64,000 nucleotides of DNA from Chthonomonas sp. UBA2362 (GCA_002344135.1 DDTO01000004.1:698199-762198); one strand, 5' to 3'. Counted from the stretch's first letter, positions 30,396 through 40,031 are shown. The notes: generated by a model from the sequence alone, not told the origin. Made by a program: numbers and translations.

Positions 30396-31278
30396 CGTCA
30401 CGATCTGCTCGTGGAACACCGCGGGCGACCTGCGAGCCTGCCTCGAAAGCCTGCGATCGGTGGCGGACGAGGCGCGGTTCGAAGTCATCGTGGTAGACAA
30501 CGCGTCGAGCGATGGCTCGCCGGATATGGTGGAGAAGGAGTTTCCCGAAGTCCGGCTCCTGGCTCAGCGGTCGAATCTCGGCTTTACCGGCGGCCACAAC
30601 CTCGCCTTCCGGGAGCGCCAAGGCAAGCATGCGTTGCCGTTGAATTCCGATACCGTGGTGCATCCCGGCGCTATAGCCGGCCTCCTCGACTACCTGACCC
30701 AGAACCCCGAGGTCGGCATCTTGGGTCCCAAGCTGCTGAACCCCGATGGCTCACTTCAGTTTAGCTGTCGCCGCTTCCCTAACCCGGTCGCCGCACTCTT
30801 TCGCAATACACCGCTCGGGCGACTCTTTCCGAACAACCGCTTTAGCCGCGAGTACCTCATGCAGGACTGGGATCATGCCTCGCCACGGGAAGTCGACTGG
30901 GTCTCTGGAGCGGCCTTGCTCGTTCGCGGAGAGTTGCTCGACCGACTCGGCGGCTTCGACGAAGGCTACTTCATGTACTGCGAGGACGTGGACCTCTGCA
31001 AGCGCGCCTGGCAGGCCGGCGCGAAGGTCGTGTATCTTCCAAGCGCGGTGATCACTCACGCGATCGGACGCAGCACCGACCAAGCCGCCAACCGCATGAT
31101 CGTGCGGTTCCATCGCTCGATGCTCCGCTTCTATCGGCTCCACGGCCTCCCTGAGGTGTTCGTGCTGCTGCGTCCGGGCGCTTATCTCTTGGCCGCGCTC
31201 GCGCTTGCCTGCCGGGCAAGCATCTTCGTCACCAAGAACTACGTCGACGTTCTGCGCCGCTGGGTGAAGAGACGATGA
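30361..31278 (+). CDS. Family 2 glycosyltransferase, paralogue
   Basis: 305 aa from a GTG that overlaps the previous gene by 35 bp; initiation a few codons later is possible, since GGAG lies at about 30371. Motifs parallel the neighbour: VTICSWNTAGDL, EVIVVDNASSDGS, LPLNSDTVVHP, and GGFDEGYFMYCEDVDLCKR, in which EDVDLC is typical of rhamnosyltransferase-like GT2 enzymes. The C-terminus has a hydrophobic stretch (about 270-290). It is similar enough to the upstream enzyme to suggest tandem duplication and sequential sugar addition. It ends in an ATGA overlap with the polymerase-like gene. Confidence 0.9.
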   Translation: MQGGGVLDFDLSVTICSWNTAGDLRACLESLRSVADEARFEVIVVDNASSDGSPDMVEKEFPEVRLLAQRSNLGFTGGHNLAFRERQGKHALPLNSDTVVHPGAIAGLLDYLTQNPEVGILGPKLLNPDGSLQFSCRRFPNPVAALFRNTPLGRLFPNNRFSREYLMQDWDHASPREVDWVSGAALLVRGELLDRLGGFDEGYFMYCEDVDLCKRAWQAGAKVVYLPSAVITHAIGRSTDQAANRMIVRFHRSMLRFYRLHGLPEVFVLLRPGAYLLAALALACRASIFVTKNYVDVLRRWVKRR

Positions 31279-33374
31279 GGAGCCTGCCTTATCCCTTCTG
31301 GCTTGTCGTCGTGAGCCTGGCGCTCGCAATCGTCGCCGGAGGCCGACTCTCGACCGGACAAGCGGTCGTCGAACCCGGCATCGCAGCGATGATCGGCGTG
31401 ATCTGGACCGGCGACGGGGCGCCGGTTCTGGCCCATGCCGTCGCCGGCGCGCTCGCTTGTCTCGCCCTGGGCCTCACGCTTTGGAATCGGCGAGTCGTCC
31501 AAACGCCGAGTCTCCGCTTCTGGATCGCCATCGCTGCCTTCTTCGGCCTGCTCACGGTCTCGGTCCTCGTTTCACGCTTCAAATCGGCCAGCGTGCAGAG
31601 CCTCACAGAATGGGCGTCGTACGGCATCGTTCTCACGGCGGTAATCGCGACATCCGGGCGTCGGCTCGGCCCAGAAATCCTTCTCTGGACCGTGTCGGGC
31701 GCCTGCGGGTTTCTCGCGGCTCGAGGCATCCTGGAGTATGCCACCCAGCCCGATCCGACTTGGCGCATCTTCGGCGGGTGGGTGAATCCGAACGCGCTGG
31801 CGGGCATGCTCCTGCTCGGCTTCTTCCCTGCCCTGGGACTCATGCTGATCCGCGATCGTGTGCCGCGCCTGGCGGCAGGTGGGCTCGCGGTGCTCATCGG
31901 CCTCGCTCTCGCCCTCACTCAATCCAAGGGAGGGTTCCTTGCCGCGGGCACGGGTCTGGTGGCGCTGGCCCTCCTGGTAGTGCTTTGGGGATCATGGAAG
32001 CGGGCGGCTGTGCTCGCAATGCCCCTCGCCGTGATCGCCCTTCTGGTCTTCGGCCTCAGCGTCCGCAACCGCACGGCCGAGGGCGGGTCGGCTCTCTCAC
32101 GGGTTACCGAAGCCGCGGCCACCTCGGAGCAGTCCGCCGGATTCCGACTTCTGCTCTGGAAATCGGCCGGCAGACTTATGCGTACCGATCCTGCCGGAGT
32201 CGGCCTCGGGGCGTTCCGGTTCGAGTCGGCGCGTCCGGGCTTGGTGCCGCCGACCGTGCTGGCCCACCAGTCCTTCCTTCAAATCGGAGCGGAGGCGGGT
32301 GCCCTCGCCCTCATCCTGTTCGCTGCTGCGCTCGTCATCTGGGCCATCGAGGTCATTCGAGGCGCCCGCGCGCTCCCTCCCGACCGCAACCTTCTCCGGG
32401 CGGCGGTCATCGCGGCGGTCGTCGCCTCCGGCGCCCACTCGTTTATCGACAGCGACCTTCACTACTTCGGCAGCGGCTTCGCGTTCTTCGCGATGCTGGG
32501 CATCGGCCTACAGTTGGCGTCGGACGGCACTGGCCCGGAACTGCTTCCTTCCGGCGTGCGCCGCGGGCTGGGCGCATCGACCTGCGCTGTGATGTTGCTT
32601 GCGCTGCTGTCCTTCGGTGGCGTCGATTGGCTCAAGGCTAAGCTCCGGCATAGCCTCGTTTCTGGAGATCCCGAGGGGGCGGTCGCGCTTGCACAGAGGC
32701 TAGAGGGCCTCGCGCGGTTCGACGGTGAAGCACTTTCCCTCGCGGCGGCGACTCGAACGGGAGATGAGCGCGTACGCCTGCTCGAGCAAGCGGCGGCGCT
32801 GGCCCCGAGCCCGGGCAATTGGAGGGCCGTTGCACGGGCGTACATGGCCGCCGAAAACACGCGCGGAGCCGAGCGAGCGCTACAACAGGCGCTGATCACC
32901 GATCCGAACAACCTTCCTACCCGCCGATTGCTCGTGGAGAACGCCCTTGCCGCAAAGGACGACGAGGCGGCATGGCGCGAAGCCACAGCGCTCGTCGCCA
33001 TCGAAACGATGCCGTACTACAAGGTCCGGGCTCTTCCCGAAGTGATTCCGACAGAAACCGCCTACGGTCACCTGGTGCTCGCTCGCCTCGTGCCCGGCCG
33101 CACCGGGAACGGCCTGGCCCAACAAGCACAGCACCTCGAAAGTGCCCTCTCGATCTATCTCGACTACGCCCGAATCACCCGCCCGCGGGTCGAGAACGCG
33201 GCGAAGGCCGGAATGCCTTTCGCCGGAGAGACGCTCCAAGACGTCGACATACGCCTTGACGAAGGACGAGAAGCCGCACGAGAGATGATCGAGCTAGCCC
33301 GGCGGCGCGGTGACCTTGCACTCGCCGAGCGCGCCCAGAAGGCCTTCGATGCCTTCACCGATGTCGAGGAATAG
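31275..33374 (+). CDS. O-antigen ligase/polymerase-like protein with TPR tail
   Basis: 699 aa. The first 470 residues hold roughly ten membrane helices with the Wzy_C-type loop GVGLGAFRFESARPG followed by AHQSFLQIGAEAGALAL (about residues 310-350), typical of O-antigen ligases and polymerases that join lipid-linked oligosaccharides outside the inner membrane. The last 200 residues are soluble and helical with TPR-like units (for example NWRAVARAYMAAENTRGAER). It is the last gene of the GT2-GT2-ligase operon, starting in a 4-bp overlap. A flippase is not in the window. Confidence 0.85.
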   Translation: MRSLPYPFWLVVVSLALAIVAGGRLSTGQAVVEPGIAAMIGVIWTGDGAPVLAHAVAGALACLALGLTLWNRRVVQTPSLRFWIAIAAFFGLLTVSVLVSRFKSASVQSLTEWASYGIVLTAVIATSGRRLGPEILLWTVSGACGFLAARGILEYATQPDPTWRIFGGWVNPNALAGMLLLGFFPALGLMLIRDRVPRLAAGGLAVLIGLALALTQSKGGFLAAGTGLVALALLVVLWGSWKRAAVLAMPLAVIALLVFGLSVRNRTAEGGSALSRVTEAAATSEQSAGFRLLLWKSAGRLMRTDPAGVGLGAFRFESARPGLVPPTVLAHQSFLQIGAEAGALALILFAAALVIWAIEVIRGARALPPDRNLLRAAVIAAVVASGAHSFIDSDLHYFGSGFAFFAMLGIGLQLASDGTGPELLPSGVRRGLGASTCAVMLLALLSFGGVDWLKAKLRHSLVSGDPEGAVALAQRLEGLARFDGEALSLAAATRTGDERVRLLEQAAALAPSPGNWRAVARAYMAAENTRGAERALQQALITDPNNLPTRRLLVENALAAKDDEAAWREATALVAIETMPYYKVRALPEVIPTETAYGHLVLARLVPGRTGNGLAQQAQHLESALSIYLDYARITRPRVENAAKAGMPFAGETLQDVDIRLDEGREAAREMIELARRRGDLALAERAQKAFDAFTDVEE

Positions 33375-33440
33375 TATGCCGCCGAGCCATTCACGAATCG
33401 CACCAGCCGAGCTTGAACGTGCAGGTATGCAGGGCGGCTC

Positions 33441-33509
33441 AATAGCGCGGTCAAGCCCGCGCACTCCAAAGGGAACCCCTTCCTTTCGCACGCGAGAGGA
33501 AGGGGTCTG
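33441..33509. repeat. Dispersed repeats B and C between genes
   Basis: Family B palindrome at 33441-33470 (ATAGCGCGGTCAAGCCCGCG) is followed by a C-type hairpin CCCCTTCCTTTCGC...GAGAGGAAGGGG at 33477-33507. They separate the convergent ligase and lipoprotein genes and could act as a terminator-like structure. Confidence 0.6.
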
Positions 33510-33513
33510 CGAA

Positions 33514-33696
33514 CTACTTGGGTGCCTTGTAGTCTGGGTTGATCTCCAGCTTAGGCCCTCCGGTGGCGGCGGTCTTATCACCCGCCTCGACGGTCGTCGC
33601 CTTCGTCGACTCCGCGGTCGCCTGCTCTTCCTGCGAGCACCCGCCGAGGGCAAGTGTCCCGAGAACGAGGGCGACCAGGACTAGTCGAGGTCCCAC
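33514..33696 (-). CDS. Tiny lipoprotein
   Basis: 60 aa from the GTG at 33696. The N-terminus is a short hydrophobic helix ending in a perfect lipobox LALGGC at about residues 15-20. The mature part is about 40 residues, rich in Thr, Ala, Glu and Lys, and ends in PDYKAPK. No family is recognised. The start lies inside the end of the prepilin gene (16-bp overlap), so it is probably translated by coupling and made together with the prepilin. Confidence 0.6.
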   Translation of the reverse strand: MGPRLVLVALVLGTLALGGCSQEEQATAESTKATTVEAGDKTAATGGPKLEINPDYKAPK

Positions 33697-34550
33697 AGGT
33701 ACTTCTCCCTCTGGGTCAGCTGGATCTGGGTGCTCGTGATGTTCCAGTGGTAGTTCGTGCCGGCCGCAAGGGCGGTCGGCTGCATGTATCGCGCGTGACC
33801 GTCGCTGAAAGCGACCAATGCCTGCCTCATCTTGCGCAGCGAGACCGACCCCGTGCGCTTGCCGTCGACGTCGTCCGGCTCCGGCGCGAGCCCGCTGGCG
33901 CCGTCGGTTCCCCATCGGTGGAGGATCGCGCACATGCTCTGCGGATTGACGTTCGTCATCGCAGTGGCTGCACTTCCGCCGCCGCAGTAAGGCGGGGCCA
34001 CTGCCTGAGCCATCCAGATGACGGTTCCAACGAACCGCCAGTCCAGCGTCTTGCGGGACTTCCGGCCCGTGAAGACCACGGTTTGGGCGGGGCTTGCGGC
34101 TTCGGTCAGCGAGATCGGCTTCGGGTCACCGGCGCCGGAGAACGTCGTGAGCGGACTCCAGACGGAGAAGGCGTAACCGTATTGGGGCCGGTAAGGCCAA
34201 AGCAGATTGGTCGGGATGCCGTTCTCGATCGCATTGGGTGCCGTGAGCGGATCTTGCGTGATATCCACGCTCTTGGTGTAGGGCTGGAGCAGTTGGCCCC
34301 AGGGCGAGTAGTTCATGCCGTCGAACAGCAGCGGTCCGGGCGTCTGGTTGGCCAGAGGCACCGAGTAGTCCTGGTTATCGTCGGCATACATGAGCCAGGC
34401 TGCCATGTGCTGACGGATGTTCGACAGGCTCGCCGTCGCCTTGGCCGCTTGCTTGGCCTGGGCGAAGACGGGAAATAGAATCGCCGCCAGGATCGCGATG
34501 ATCGCGATCACTACCAGCAACTCGATGAGGGTAAAGGCTGACTTACGCAT
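33681..34550 (-). CDS. Prepilin-like protein of H-X9-DG type
   Basis: 289 aa from the ATG at 34550; an upstream ATG at 34577 adds nine residues. The type IV prepilin-like N-terminus reads MRKSAFTLIELLVVIAIIAI, with cleavage expected before Phe and the conserved Glu at mature position 5 (Ala replaces the usual Gly at -1). The C-terminus has the FSDGHARYM element of the H-X9-DG processing-associated group, which is abundant in Armatimonadota and Planctomycetota. A GAGGAG lies 13 nt before the chosen ATG. The central part is probably an exported pseudopilin domain. The gene follows the Gfo/Idh gene after 57 bp. Confidence 0.88.
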   Translation of the reverse strand: MRKSAFTLIELLVVIAIIAILAAILFPVFAQAKQAAKATASLSNIRQHMAAWLMYADDNQDYSVPLANQTPGPLLFDGMNYSPWGQLLQPYTKSVDITQDPLTAPNAIENGIPTNLLWPYRPQYGYAFSVWSPLTTFSGAGDPKPISLTEAASPAQTVVFTGRKSRKTLDWRFVGTVIWMAQAVAPPYCGGGSAATAMTNVNPQSMCAILHRWGTDGASGLAPEPDDVDGKRTGSVSLRKMRQALVAFSDGHARYMQPTALAAGTNYHWNITSTQIQLTQREKYLWDLD

Positions 34551-34607
34551 AATGAATGAATAACTCCTCGGGTTCATTATACGAAGGTAGACCGATAAAA
34601 GGACGGG

Positions 34608-35957
34608 CTACTTGGAACTATTTGGCCGATAAACGGGCAAGACCCAGGGCTTGCGATAGGGACGCTGGTAGGCCATGGTATTCCGACCTGCCTTGCCGAC
34701 GAGGTCCCACCGCTTGGCATCCCACTGCACGGTCTCGCCCGAGTATAGAGCCGCGTTCACGAGGTGGCAGGCGATCGTGGTCTGCGCGACCGAGGCGAGG
34801 TCGGCCCGCGGCTTGCGACGCGACTTCACACAGTCGAGGAAGTCGCGCCAGTGGTTGGGCGGCGCCGCCGACTCTTCTCTCGGGAGTTCTTTGCCATCGG
34901 CGTCCAGCACTGTCCAGCCTCCTCGCCATACGCGCAGCGTTTTGCCGTCGGCGGAGACGAACTCGGTGCAATGGCCTGGCTTTCCGGGATGATCTCTCAG
35001 GACAGACCAGGTCATCAAGAAGTCGGGATTGCGGAACCTGAGGAGAGCTTCTGTGCAGTCGGGCGCGTCCCGGTCGTCGTCGGTAATCGCCCACTGGCCG
35101 CCGTAGGCAACGACCTCGGTCGGCATCGCGAGGTCTTGGTCCTTGCTCATGCCAAGCAGCGCGATGTCCATCATGTGCACGCCCCAGTCGGTGGTCAGGC
35201 CGCCGCCCGTGTTCATCACCCAGCGCCAGTTCCAGTGGACCTTGTTCGATTGGTAAGGGACCATCTTTGCCGGGCCGATCCAGAAGTCGTAGTCGAGATG
35301 CTTGGGTGGATCGGTCGGCTTTACCTTACCGATCCGCGTTCCGTCGGCGATCCAGGCACGGCAATGCGTGATCTTGCCCAGTTTGCCGGACCGCACATAG
35401 GCGATCGCATCGGTGAACTCCTTCGTGCTTCGCTGCCAGGTGCCGACCTGCACGACACGCCGGTGGCGCTTGGCGGCTTCCATCATCGCCACCGCCTCGA
35501 CGATGTTGTGGGAAATCGGCTTTTCGCAGTAGGAATCCTTCCCTGCCTCGACGGTGTGGATCAGATTCAAGGCGTGCCAGTGATCCGGGGAACCCACGAT
35601 GATGGCGTCGATGTCCTTTCGCTCAAGCATCTTGCGATAGTCGCGGTAAACGGCGGGCTTGCGACCGTACTTCTTCTCCACCTCGGCGAAGTCGCCCGGG
35701 ATTCGGCTCTCGTCCACGTCGCAAAGCGCCGCCACCTCGACATCGGAGTAGCCCATAAACGAGCGCATGTTCGCGGCACCCATCCCTCCGCATCCGATCA
35801 CGCCGATCACGATCGTATCGTTCGGACTCTTCTTGCGAAGGGCTTCGTCCTGAGCCGCCTGCAGGGCGCCCGGAACCATCATGGCGGCCGCAGCCGCCCC
35901 CGTGCGCTGGAGCATTTGCCGTCGGGTCAACTCGTTCTCTCGGTCGTTCATTGCCAT
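34608..35957 (-). CDS. Gfo/Idh/MocA oxidoreductase with Tat signal
   Basis: 449 aa. The N-terminus has a twin-arginine motif TRRQML followed by a hydrophobic Ala-rich stretch, so export by Tat in folded form is expected. The Rossmann fold shows IGVIGCGGMGAANM at about residues 51-64. EKPISHN (about 143-149) is the conserved EKP motif of the family that carries the catalytic Lys. The substrate is probably a sugar or cyclitol. Downstream genes are the prepilin and lipoprotein; upstream are the amidohydrolases, 15 bp away. Confidence 0.9.
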   Translation of the reverse strand: MAMNDRENELTRRQMLQRTGAAAAAMMVPGALQAAQDEALRKKSPNDTIVIGVIGCGGMGAANMRSFMGYSDVEVAALCDVDESRIPGDFAEVEKKYGRKPAVYRDYRKMLERKDIDAIIVGSPDHWHALNLIHTVEAGKDSYCEKPISHNIVEAVAMMEAAKRHRRVVQVGTWQRSTKEFTDAIAYVRSGKLGKITHCRAWIADGTRIGKVKPTDPPKHLDYDFWIGPAKMVPYQSNKVHWNWRWVMNTGGGLTTDWGVHMMDIALLGMSKDQDLAMPTEVVAYGGQWAITDDDRDAPDCTEALLRFRNPDFLMTWSVLRDHPGKPGHCTEFVSADGKTLRVWRGGWTVLDADGKELPREESAAPPNHWRDFLDCVKSRRKPRADLASVAQTTIACHLVNAALYSGETVQWDAKRWDLVGKAGRNTMAYQRPYRKPWVLPVYRPNSSK

Positions 35958-35972
35958 CTCACCTCTCGCCCA

Positions 35973-38609
35973 TTATGGGTTCAGCCGCTTCAGATACTTG
36001 TCTCGCAATCTCGTGTGCTTGCTCTCCAACGGCACCGGCTTCCCCGCGATGAAGACGTAAGACACCTGGCTGGTCGGTTCGAAGGCGTCGCCGGTCGTAA
36101 CGAACAGGTTCGCGACCTTGCCGGCTTCGATGCTGCCGAGTCGGTCCGCGACCCCGAGAATCTCCGCTGCCGAGAGCGTGCAGGCCCGCAGTGCCGCTGC
36201 CGGGCTAAGCCCATAGGCGCAGTGCTGCCCGACTCTGAACGGGAGCGACATGCTCTGGCTGTTGTCGTCGCTCTGGAAACAGAACTTCACCCCTACGCGC
36301 TGAAGCAGCGCCGGCAGCGCGTAGGGCGTGTCGTACGGGTCATGTTGGGCGACCGTCGTATTCGCACCCAGGGTGCTCCGCCCGGCGGGGGCGATGATGA
36401 CCGGGACTCTGCTGTCGGCGAGCAGCTTCGCTTCTTTCCAGGCATCAGGCGCGCCGGTCAAGGCCGCCTTGAGCTTGTTGCGCTTGATGAAGGCCACTGC
36501 GTCACGGATCGAGGCCGCATTGCGGACTCTGATCAGGACAAGCTCCTTTCCCTCGGCGTAGGGCAGCATCGCCTCGAGAGCCAGGTCCCTAGTCGTTCGG
36601 TTCGGTCCTTGCTTGGCATAGTCGAGTGCCTTGGTGAACCACTCCTCGATTGCGCGCACCTGTCCAGACGCTTCAGGCTGCTCGGGCTGAGTCTCTTGCG
36701 CGTGGCTGGTGAGGTCGAGGTCCTCGATCTCATCGCAGCACGCCGCTTCGCCACCGAAGCCGCCACCGCCGCCGCCGGGAAAGTTGATGCAGAGTGGACC
36801 GGGGTTGCGAATCGCCAAGTCCTCCCAGGTCCAGCCATCCAGTTTGACGACCGCCGCTCGACCCGAGATCGTCCCGCCGATCGGTTTCGTGACGGCGGCC
36901 AGCACCCCGTTGCATCGGGCAGGCTCGTACTGAGCGCTCTCGATTTGGAACGCCGTCAGAGCCGTCAGGTCGGGCTGATACTCGCCCAATTCCCGATTAT
37001 CGATGGTCTGTCCGATGGGTGAGATCTCGGCAAGGCCCAGCGAAGTGCCCGCATCGATCAAGCCGGGGTAGACATGCTTGCCTCGCACATCCACGCGGAC
37101 TGCGTCTCGTGGGATCGGGAGCCTTTCCCCAACGGCGGTGATGACTCCGTCTTCGACGAGGACGGTTGCACCCTCGAGGACGGAACCGGAAACCGTATGG
37201 ACCGTGCCGCCGGTGAGCGCATATCGCCGGGCCGCTTTCGGAACCGCATGCGGTTTCTCTGCCTTACGGGCGTCGAGGACGTCCTTGGTCGTCGATTCGG
37301 CGTCCACCCCGAAGGCATCGCGCCGCTTGAAGAAGACTTCGCCGTCGATCAGGGTCATCGCGCACTTCGAGTAGACGCTGAGCGGGTGGCCGTCCCAAAG
37401 CACGATGTCGGCGTCCTTCCCTACTTCCAAGCTCCCCGTGCGCTGGTCGATGCCCAGCTGCCTGGCCGGGTTGATCGTGATCATCTGGAGGGCCACCTCC
37501 TCGCTCAGGCCCCCATAACGCATTACTTTGGCCGCGTCGATCGCGAGGGCGGTGGTGCCGTTCGTGCCGTCGGTATTGATGGAGACGTTCACTCCGGCTT
37601 GATGGCAGATCGCGGCGTTGTAGGGGATGGCGTCGTAGCCCTCGATCTTGAAGGACCAGTTATCCACGAAGATGGACACGCCGACGCCCGCCTTCGCGAG
37701 TTCGGGTGCGATCTTGTAGCCTTCGAGGGCGTGCTGAAGGGCTCCGATCTTGAAGCCGTACTCCTGACTCAGGCGAGTCATCATCAGCATTTCGTCGGCG
37801 CGGTAGCTGTGGCATTGCACCCAAATTTTGCCGCGTAGGATGTCGGCGAGGGCTTCCAGGCGGAGATCTGTACGGGGCGGCTTGCCGGTGGGGGCCGCTC
37901 GGAATCGATCCCACTCCGCCATATAGGCTTTGGCTTGTTCGAAGGCTCGTCGATAAACCGCCTCCTGTCCCATGCGGGTTCTGGGGAAGCGGGTCGCCGT
38001 CGTGCTTCCCGAACGAGTCACATTTTCACCAAGGGCGAACTTGATCATGCGAGGCGCGTCGGGAATCTTCATTTCCGCCGCGGTCCGTCCGTACTTGAAC
38101 TTGATCACCTGGCTCTGCCCGCCGATCGCGTTGGCGCTCCCGTGGAGGGCCATGCCGGTCGTCTCACCGCTCGCGGCGGCCTGCCATACGTTGCGATTCG
38201 TCGGATTGAGGAGATCGCCGATCCGGACCTCGGCGGTGATGCTGTCGGTGCCTTCGTTGGTGGTCTCGATGCCGCGGTGGACGTGGGCGTCGACGATGCC
38301 CGGCGAGATCACCTTGTTCCGTGCGTCGATGACGGTGACCCCGGGCGGCTTCGGCACATCGGGACCGATCGCGACGATCTTCCCGTCCCGGACCAAGATC
38401 GAGCCGCGCCGGATCGTGCCCTTGGTGCCCGTCAAGATGATTCCGCCCTCTATGTAGCAAGTCCCGCCGGTCTTCAGCGTGGGGATCCGGTCCGCCTCTA
38501 ACTCGTAGGGCAGATTCGACGTCTGTGTCGTGGGGATGAGAGCGCCGACCGCGTCGAAGTCGGTCGGCAATGCGGCAAGGGCCAAGGCGGCCTGTAGAAT
38601 CGTCGTCAT
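35973..38609 (-). CDS. Tandem amidohydrolase, second domain degenerate
   Basis: 878 aa with two amidohydrolase domains in one chain and an N-terminal signal-like segment. Domain 1 (about residues 48-430) has the metal motif ISPGIVDAHVHRG (HxH) and ends with GSLEVGKDADIVLWDG. Domain 2 (about 465-860) has the matching PGLIDAGTSLGLAE, in which both His of HxH are missing, yet it keeps DRLGSIEAGKVANLFV. A Gly-rich loop (PGGGGGGFGGEAACCDE) lies near residue 610. Domain 1 is probably active, while domain 2 may be structural or differently active. The 39-kb neighbour resembles domain 2; the two genes are 1 bp apart. Confidence 0.85.
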   Translation of the reverse strand: MTTILQAALALAALPTDFDAVGALIPTTQTSNLPYELEADRIPTLKTGGTCYIEGGIILTGTKGTIRRGSILVRDGKIVAIGPDVPKPPGVTVIDARNKVISPGIVDAHVHRGIETTNEGTDSITAEVRIGDLLNPTNRNVWQAAASGETTGMALHGSANAIGGQSQVIKFKYGRTAAEMKIPDAPRMIKFALGENVTRSGSTTATRFPRTRMGQEAVYRRAFEQAKAYMAEWDRFRAAPTGKPPRTDLRLEALADILRGKIWVQCHSYRADEMLMMTRLSQEYGFKIGALQHALEGYKIAPELAKAGVGVSIFVDNWSFKIEGYDAIPYNAAICHQAGVNVSINTDGTNGTTALAIDAAKVMRYGGLSEEVALQMITINPARQLGIDQRTGSLEVGKDADIVLWDGHPLSVYSKCAMTLIDGEVFFKRRDAFGVDAESTTKDVLDARKAEKPHAVPKAARRYALTGGTVHTVSGSVLEGATVLVEDGVITAVGERLPIPRDAVRVDVRGKHVYPGLIDAGTSLGLAEISPIGQTIDNRELGEYQPDLTALTAFQIESAQYEPARCNGVLAAVTKPIGGTISGRAAVVKLDGWTWEDLAIRNPGPLCINFPGGGGGGFGGEAACCDEIEDLDLTSHAQETQPEQPEASGQVRAIEEWFTKALDYAKQGPNRTTRDLALEAMLPYAEGKELVLIRVRNAASIRDAVAFIKRNKLKAALTGAPDAWKEAKLLADSRVPVIIAPAGRSTLGANTTVAQHDPYDTPYALPALLQRVGVKFCFQSDDNSQSMSLPFRVGQHCAYGLSPAAALRACTLSAAEILGVADRLGSIEAGKVANLFVTTGDAFEPTSQVSYVFIAGKPVPLESKHTRLRDKYLKRLNP

Positions 38610-38610
38610 C

Positions 38611-39975
38611 TCACTTCACCTCCGTCTTCTTACCGAGGACGAACACCATCTTCACTTTAGTCTTCTCCTCTACGAAGTCCCCATCCATGATGGCGACGTT
38701 CGCCAGCTTGCCCTTTTCGAGGGTCCCCAGCCTGTCGCCCACTCCGAGCAGAACGGCGGCATCCTTGGTCAAAGCCGAGAGCGCCGCCTCGCGCTTGAGG
38801 CCCAGCGCGATGAGCCTCCGCACGTTCCTAACGAAGTCGCTCGTGATGTCGCCTTCGCTTCCGAGCCCGAAGCTGATCGACTGCTCACTGAGCACCTTGG
38901 CGTTTTGGCCCCGCTCGGCCCATGTGCGGTAGCGCTCTTCGAGCACCGCCGGCGGCAGCGGGTCGGCGCTTCCCTCTTCGTTGGAGCGCCGCGGTTCCGT
39001 GGCGATGTTGGCGTTAAGGATCACCGGGATACTCTTGGACTTCAGTAAGGGAATCGCACGGTACGCCTCCCTGGCGCCCGTGATCCACAGCCTCAGGCCG
39101 AACTCCTCTGCCAGCTGCGCCGCTCGAGCGATTTCCCGCTCGGTATCGGCAGCCCACAGGGCGGGGAGTTTGCCCTGCACTACCGGCAGCAGGGCCTCCA
39201 GCGCGGGGTCTTTGTCCTTCTCGTCGGTCGGCGCTGGGCCTATGCCGTACCACTGGGCGTCGTAGAGGGTTTGCCGCGTGAGGGCGATCGAGCCGAGAAG
39301 CGTGCCCGGATAGCCGGCCCCGGCTCCTCCGCCGCCACCAGGCTGTCCCCCGGGTTGGCCCCCCGGCTGACCGCCTGGCTGCCCTGGCTGTCCGCCTGGC
39401 TGGCCGCCGGGAGGACCGCCTGGGGGACCGCCGCCGGGACCTGCCTGGCCGACTCGGAATCCGAACTCCATGGCGATCCCTGGCGTCAACACTTGCCGGT
39501 CCTTTTGATCCGTATAGACGATCACTGCCGCGCGTCCGCGAATCATTCCACCACCCGGCGACACCATCGCGGCGAGGACGCCCTGGGAATACCAATCGTC
39601 GAAGTCCTCCAGGTTGAGCGACGTGGCGGCATCTACGTCGGGTCGGATACCGCGGCGATTCCCCGCCCACATGGTCGCGGGAGCCGTTGTGCGAGTGTCG
39701 GGTGCGGTGGCTCGACTGGTCGCCGCCGGAATGCGCAGACCGCGAGTCGTGTAGGCGTCGATGAATCCTGGGTAGACGACCAAGCCTTTGCCGTCGATCA
39801 CTTCCGCACCCGCCGGAACTGGCGCCGTCTCACCGACATCGTCGATGAGCCCGTCGCGCAGGACGATCGTGCCCTTTTCTAGAACCCGGCCATCGCCGAT
39901 TTCGATGCGGGCGCCGACGATCGCGGTGACGGAAGGCTGCCATGAAGCCGCAAGAAGCAAGAAAGCGCTAACCAT
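38611..39975 (-). CDS. Exported amidohydrolase-like protein lacking HxH
   Basis: 454 aa with a short N-terminal hydrophobic signal-like stretch. The fold is recognised by IVGARIEIGDGRVLEKGTIV, VVYPGFIDAYTTRGL and VGDRLGTLEKGKLANVAIM, as in imidazolonepropionase-like amidohydrolases. The HxH metal motif is absent (FIDAYTT). At about residues 176-218 there is a collagen-like stretch of GGQPG and GGPPG units, encoded at about 39325-39447. The protein pairs with the degenerate half of the next gene and could be its non-catalytic partner. First of the amidohydrolase-Gfo/Idh-prepilin run. Confidence 0.82.
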   Translation of the reverse strand: MVSAFLLLAASWQPSVTAIVGARIEIGDGRVLEKGTIVLRDGLIDDVGETAPVPAGAEVIDGKGLVVYPGFIDAYTTRGLRIPAATSRATAPDTRTTAPATMWAGNRRGIRPDVDAATSLNLEDFDDWYSQGVLAAMVSPGGGMIRGRAAVIVYTDQKDRQVLTPGIAMEFGFRVGQAGPGGGPPGGPPGGQPGGQPGQPGGQPGGQPGGQPGGGGGAGAGYPGTLLGSIALTRQTLYDAQWYGIGPAPTDEKDKDPALEALLPVVQGKLPALWAADTEREIARAAQLAEEFGLRLWITGAREAYRAIPLLKSKSIPVILNANIATEPRRSNEEGSADPLPPAVLEERYRTWAERGQNAKVLSEQSISFGLGSEGDITSDFVRNVRRLIALGLKREAALSALTKDAAVLLGVGDRLGTLEKGKLANVAIMDGDFVEEKTKVKMVFVLGKKTEVK

Positions 39976-40031
39976 GTGCCCCTGTTCTACCGCCCCGCCG
40001 GGCCCGGTCGCTCGCCTTTGGATCGAGAAGT

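Noticed and set aside
31457..32641. 394-codon Arg-rich frame inside the O-antigen ligase gene
   Set aside because: Arg/Pro-rich composition typical of a GC-rich off-frame shadow; the ligase frame has clear membrane helices and motifs.
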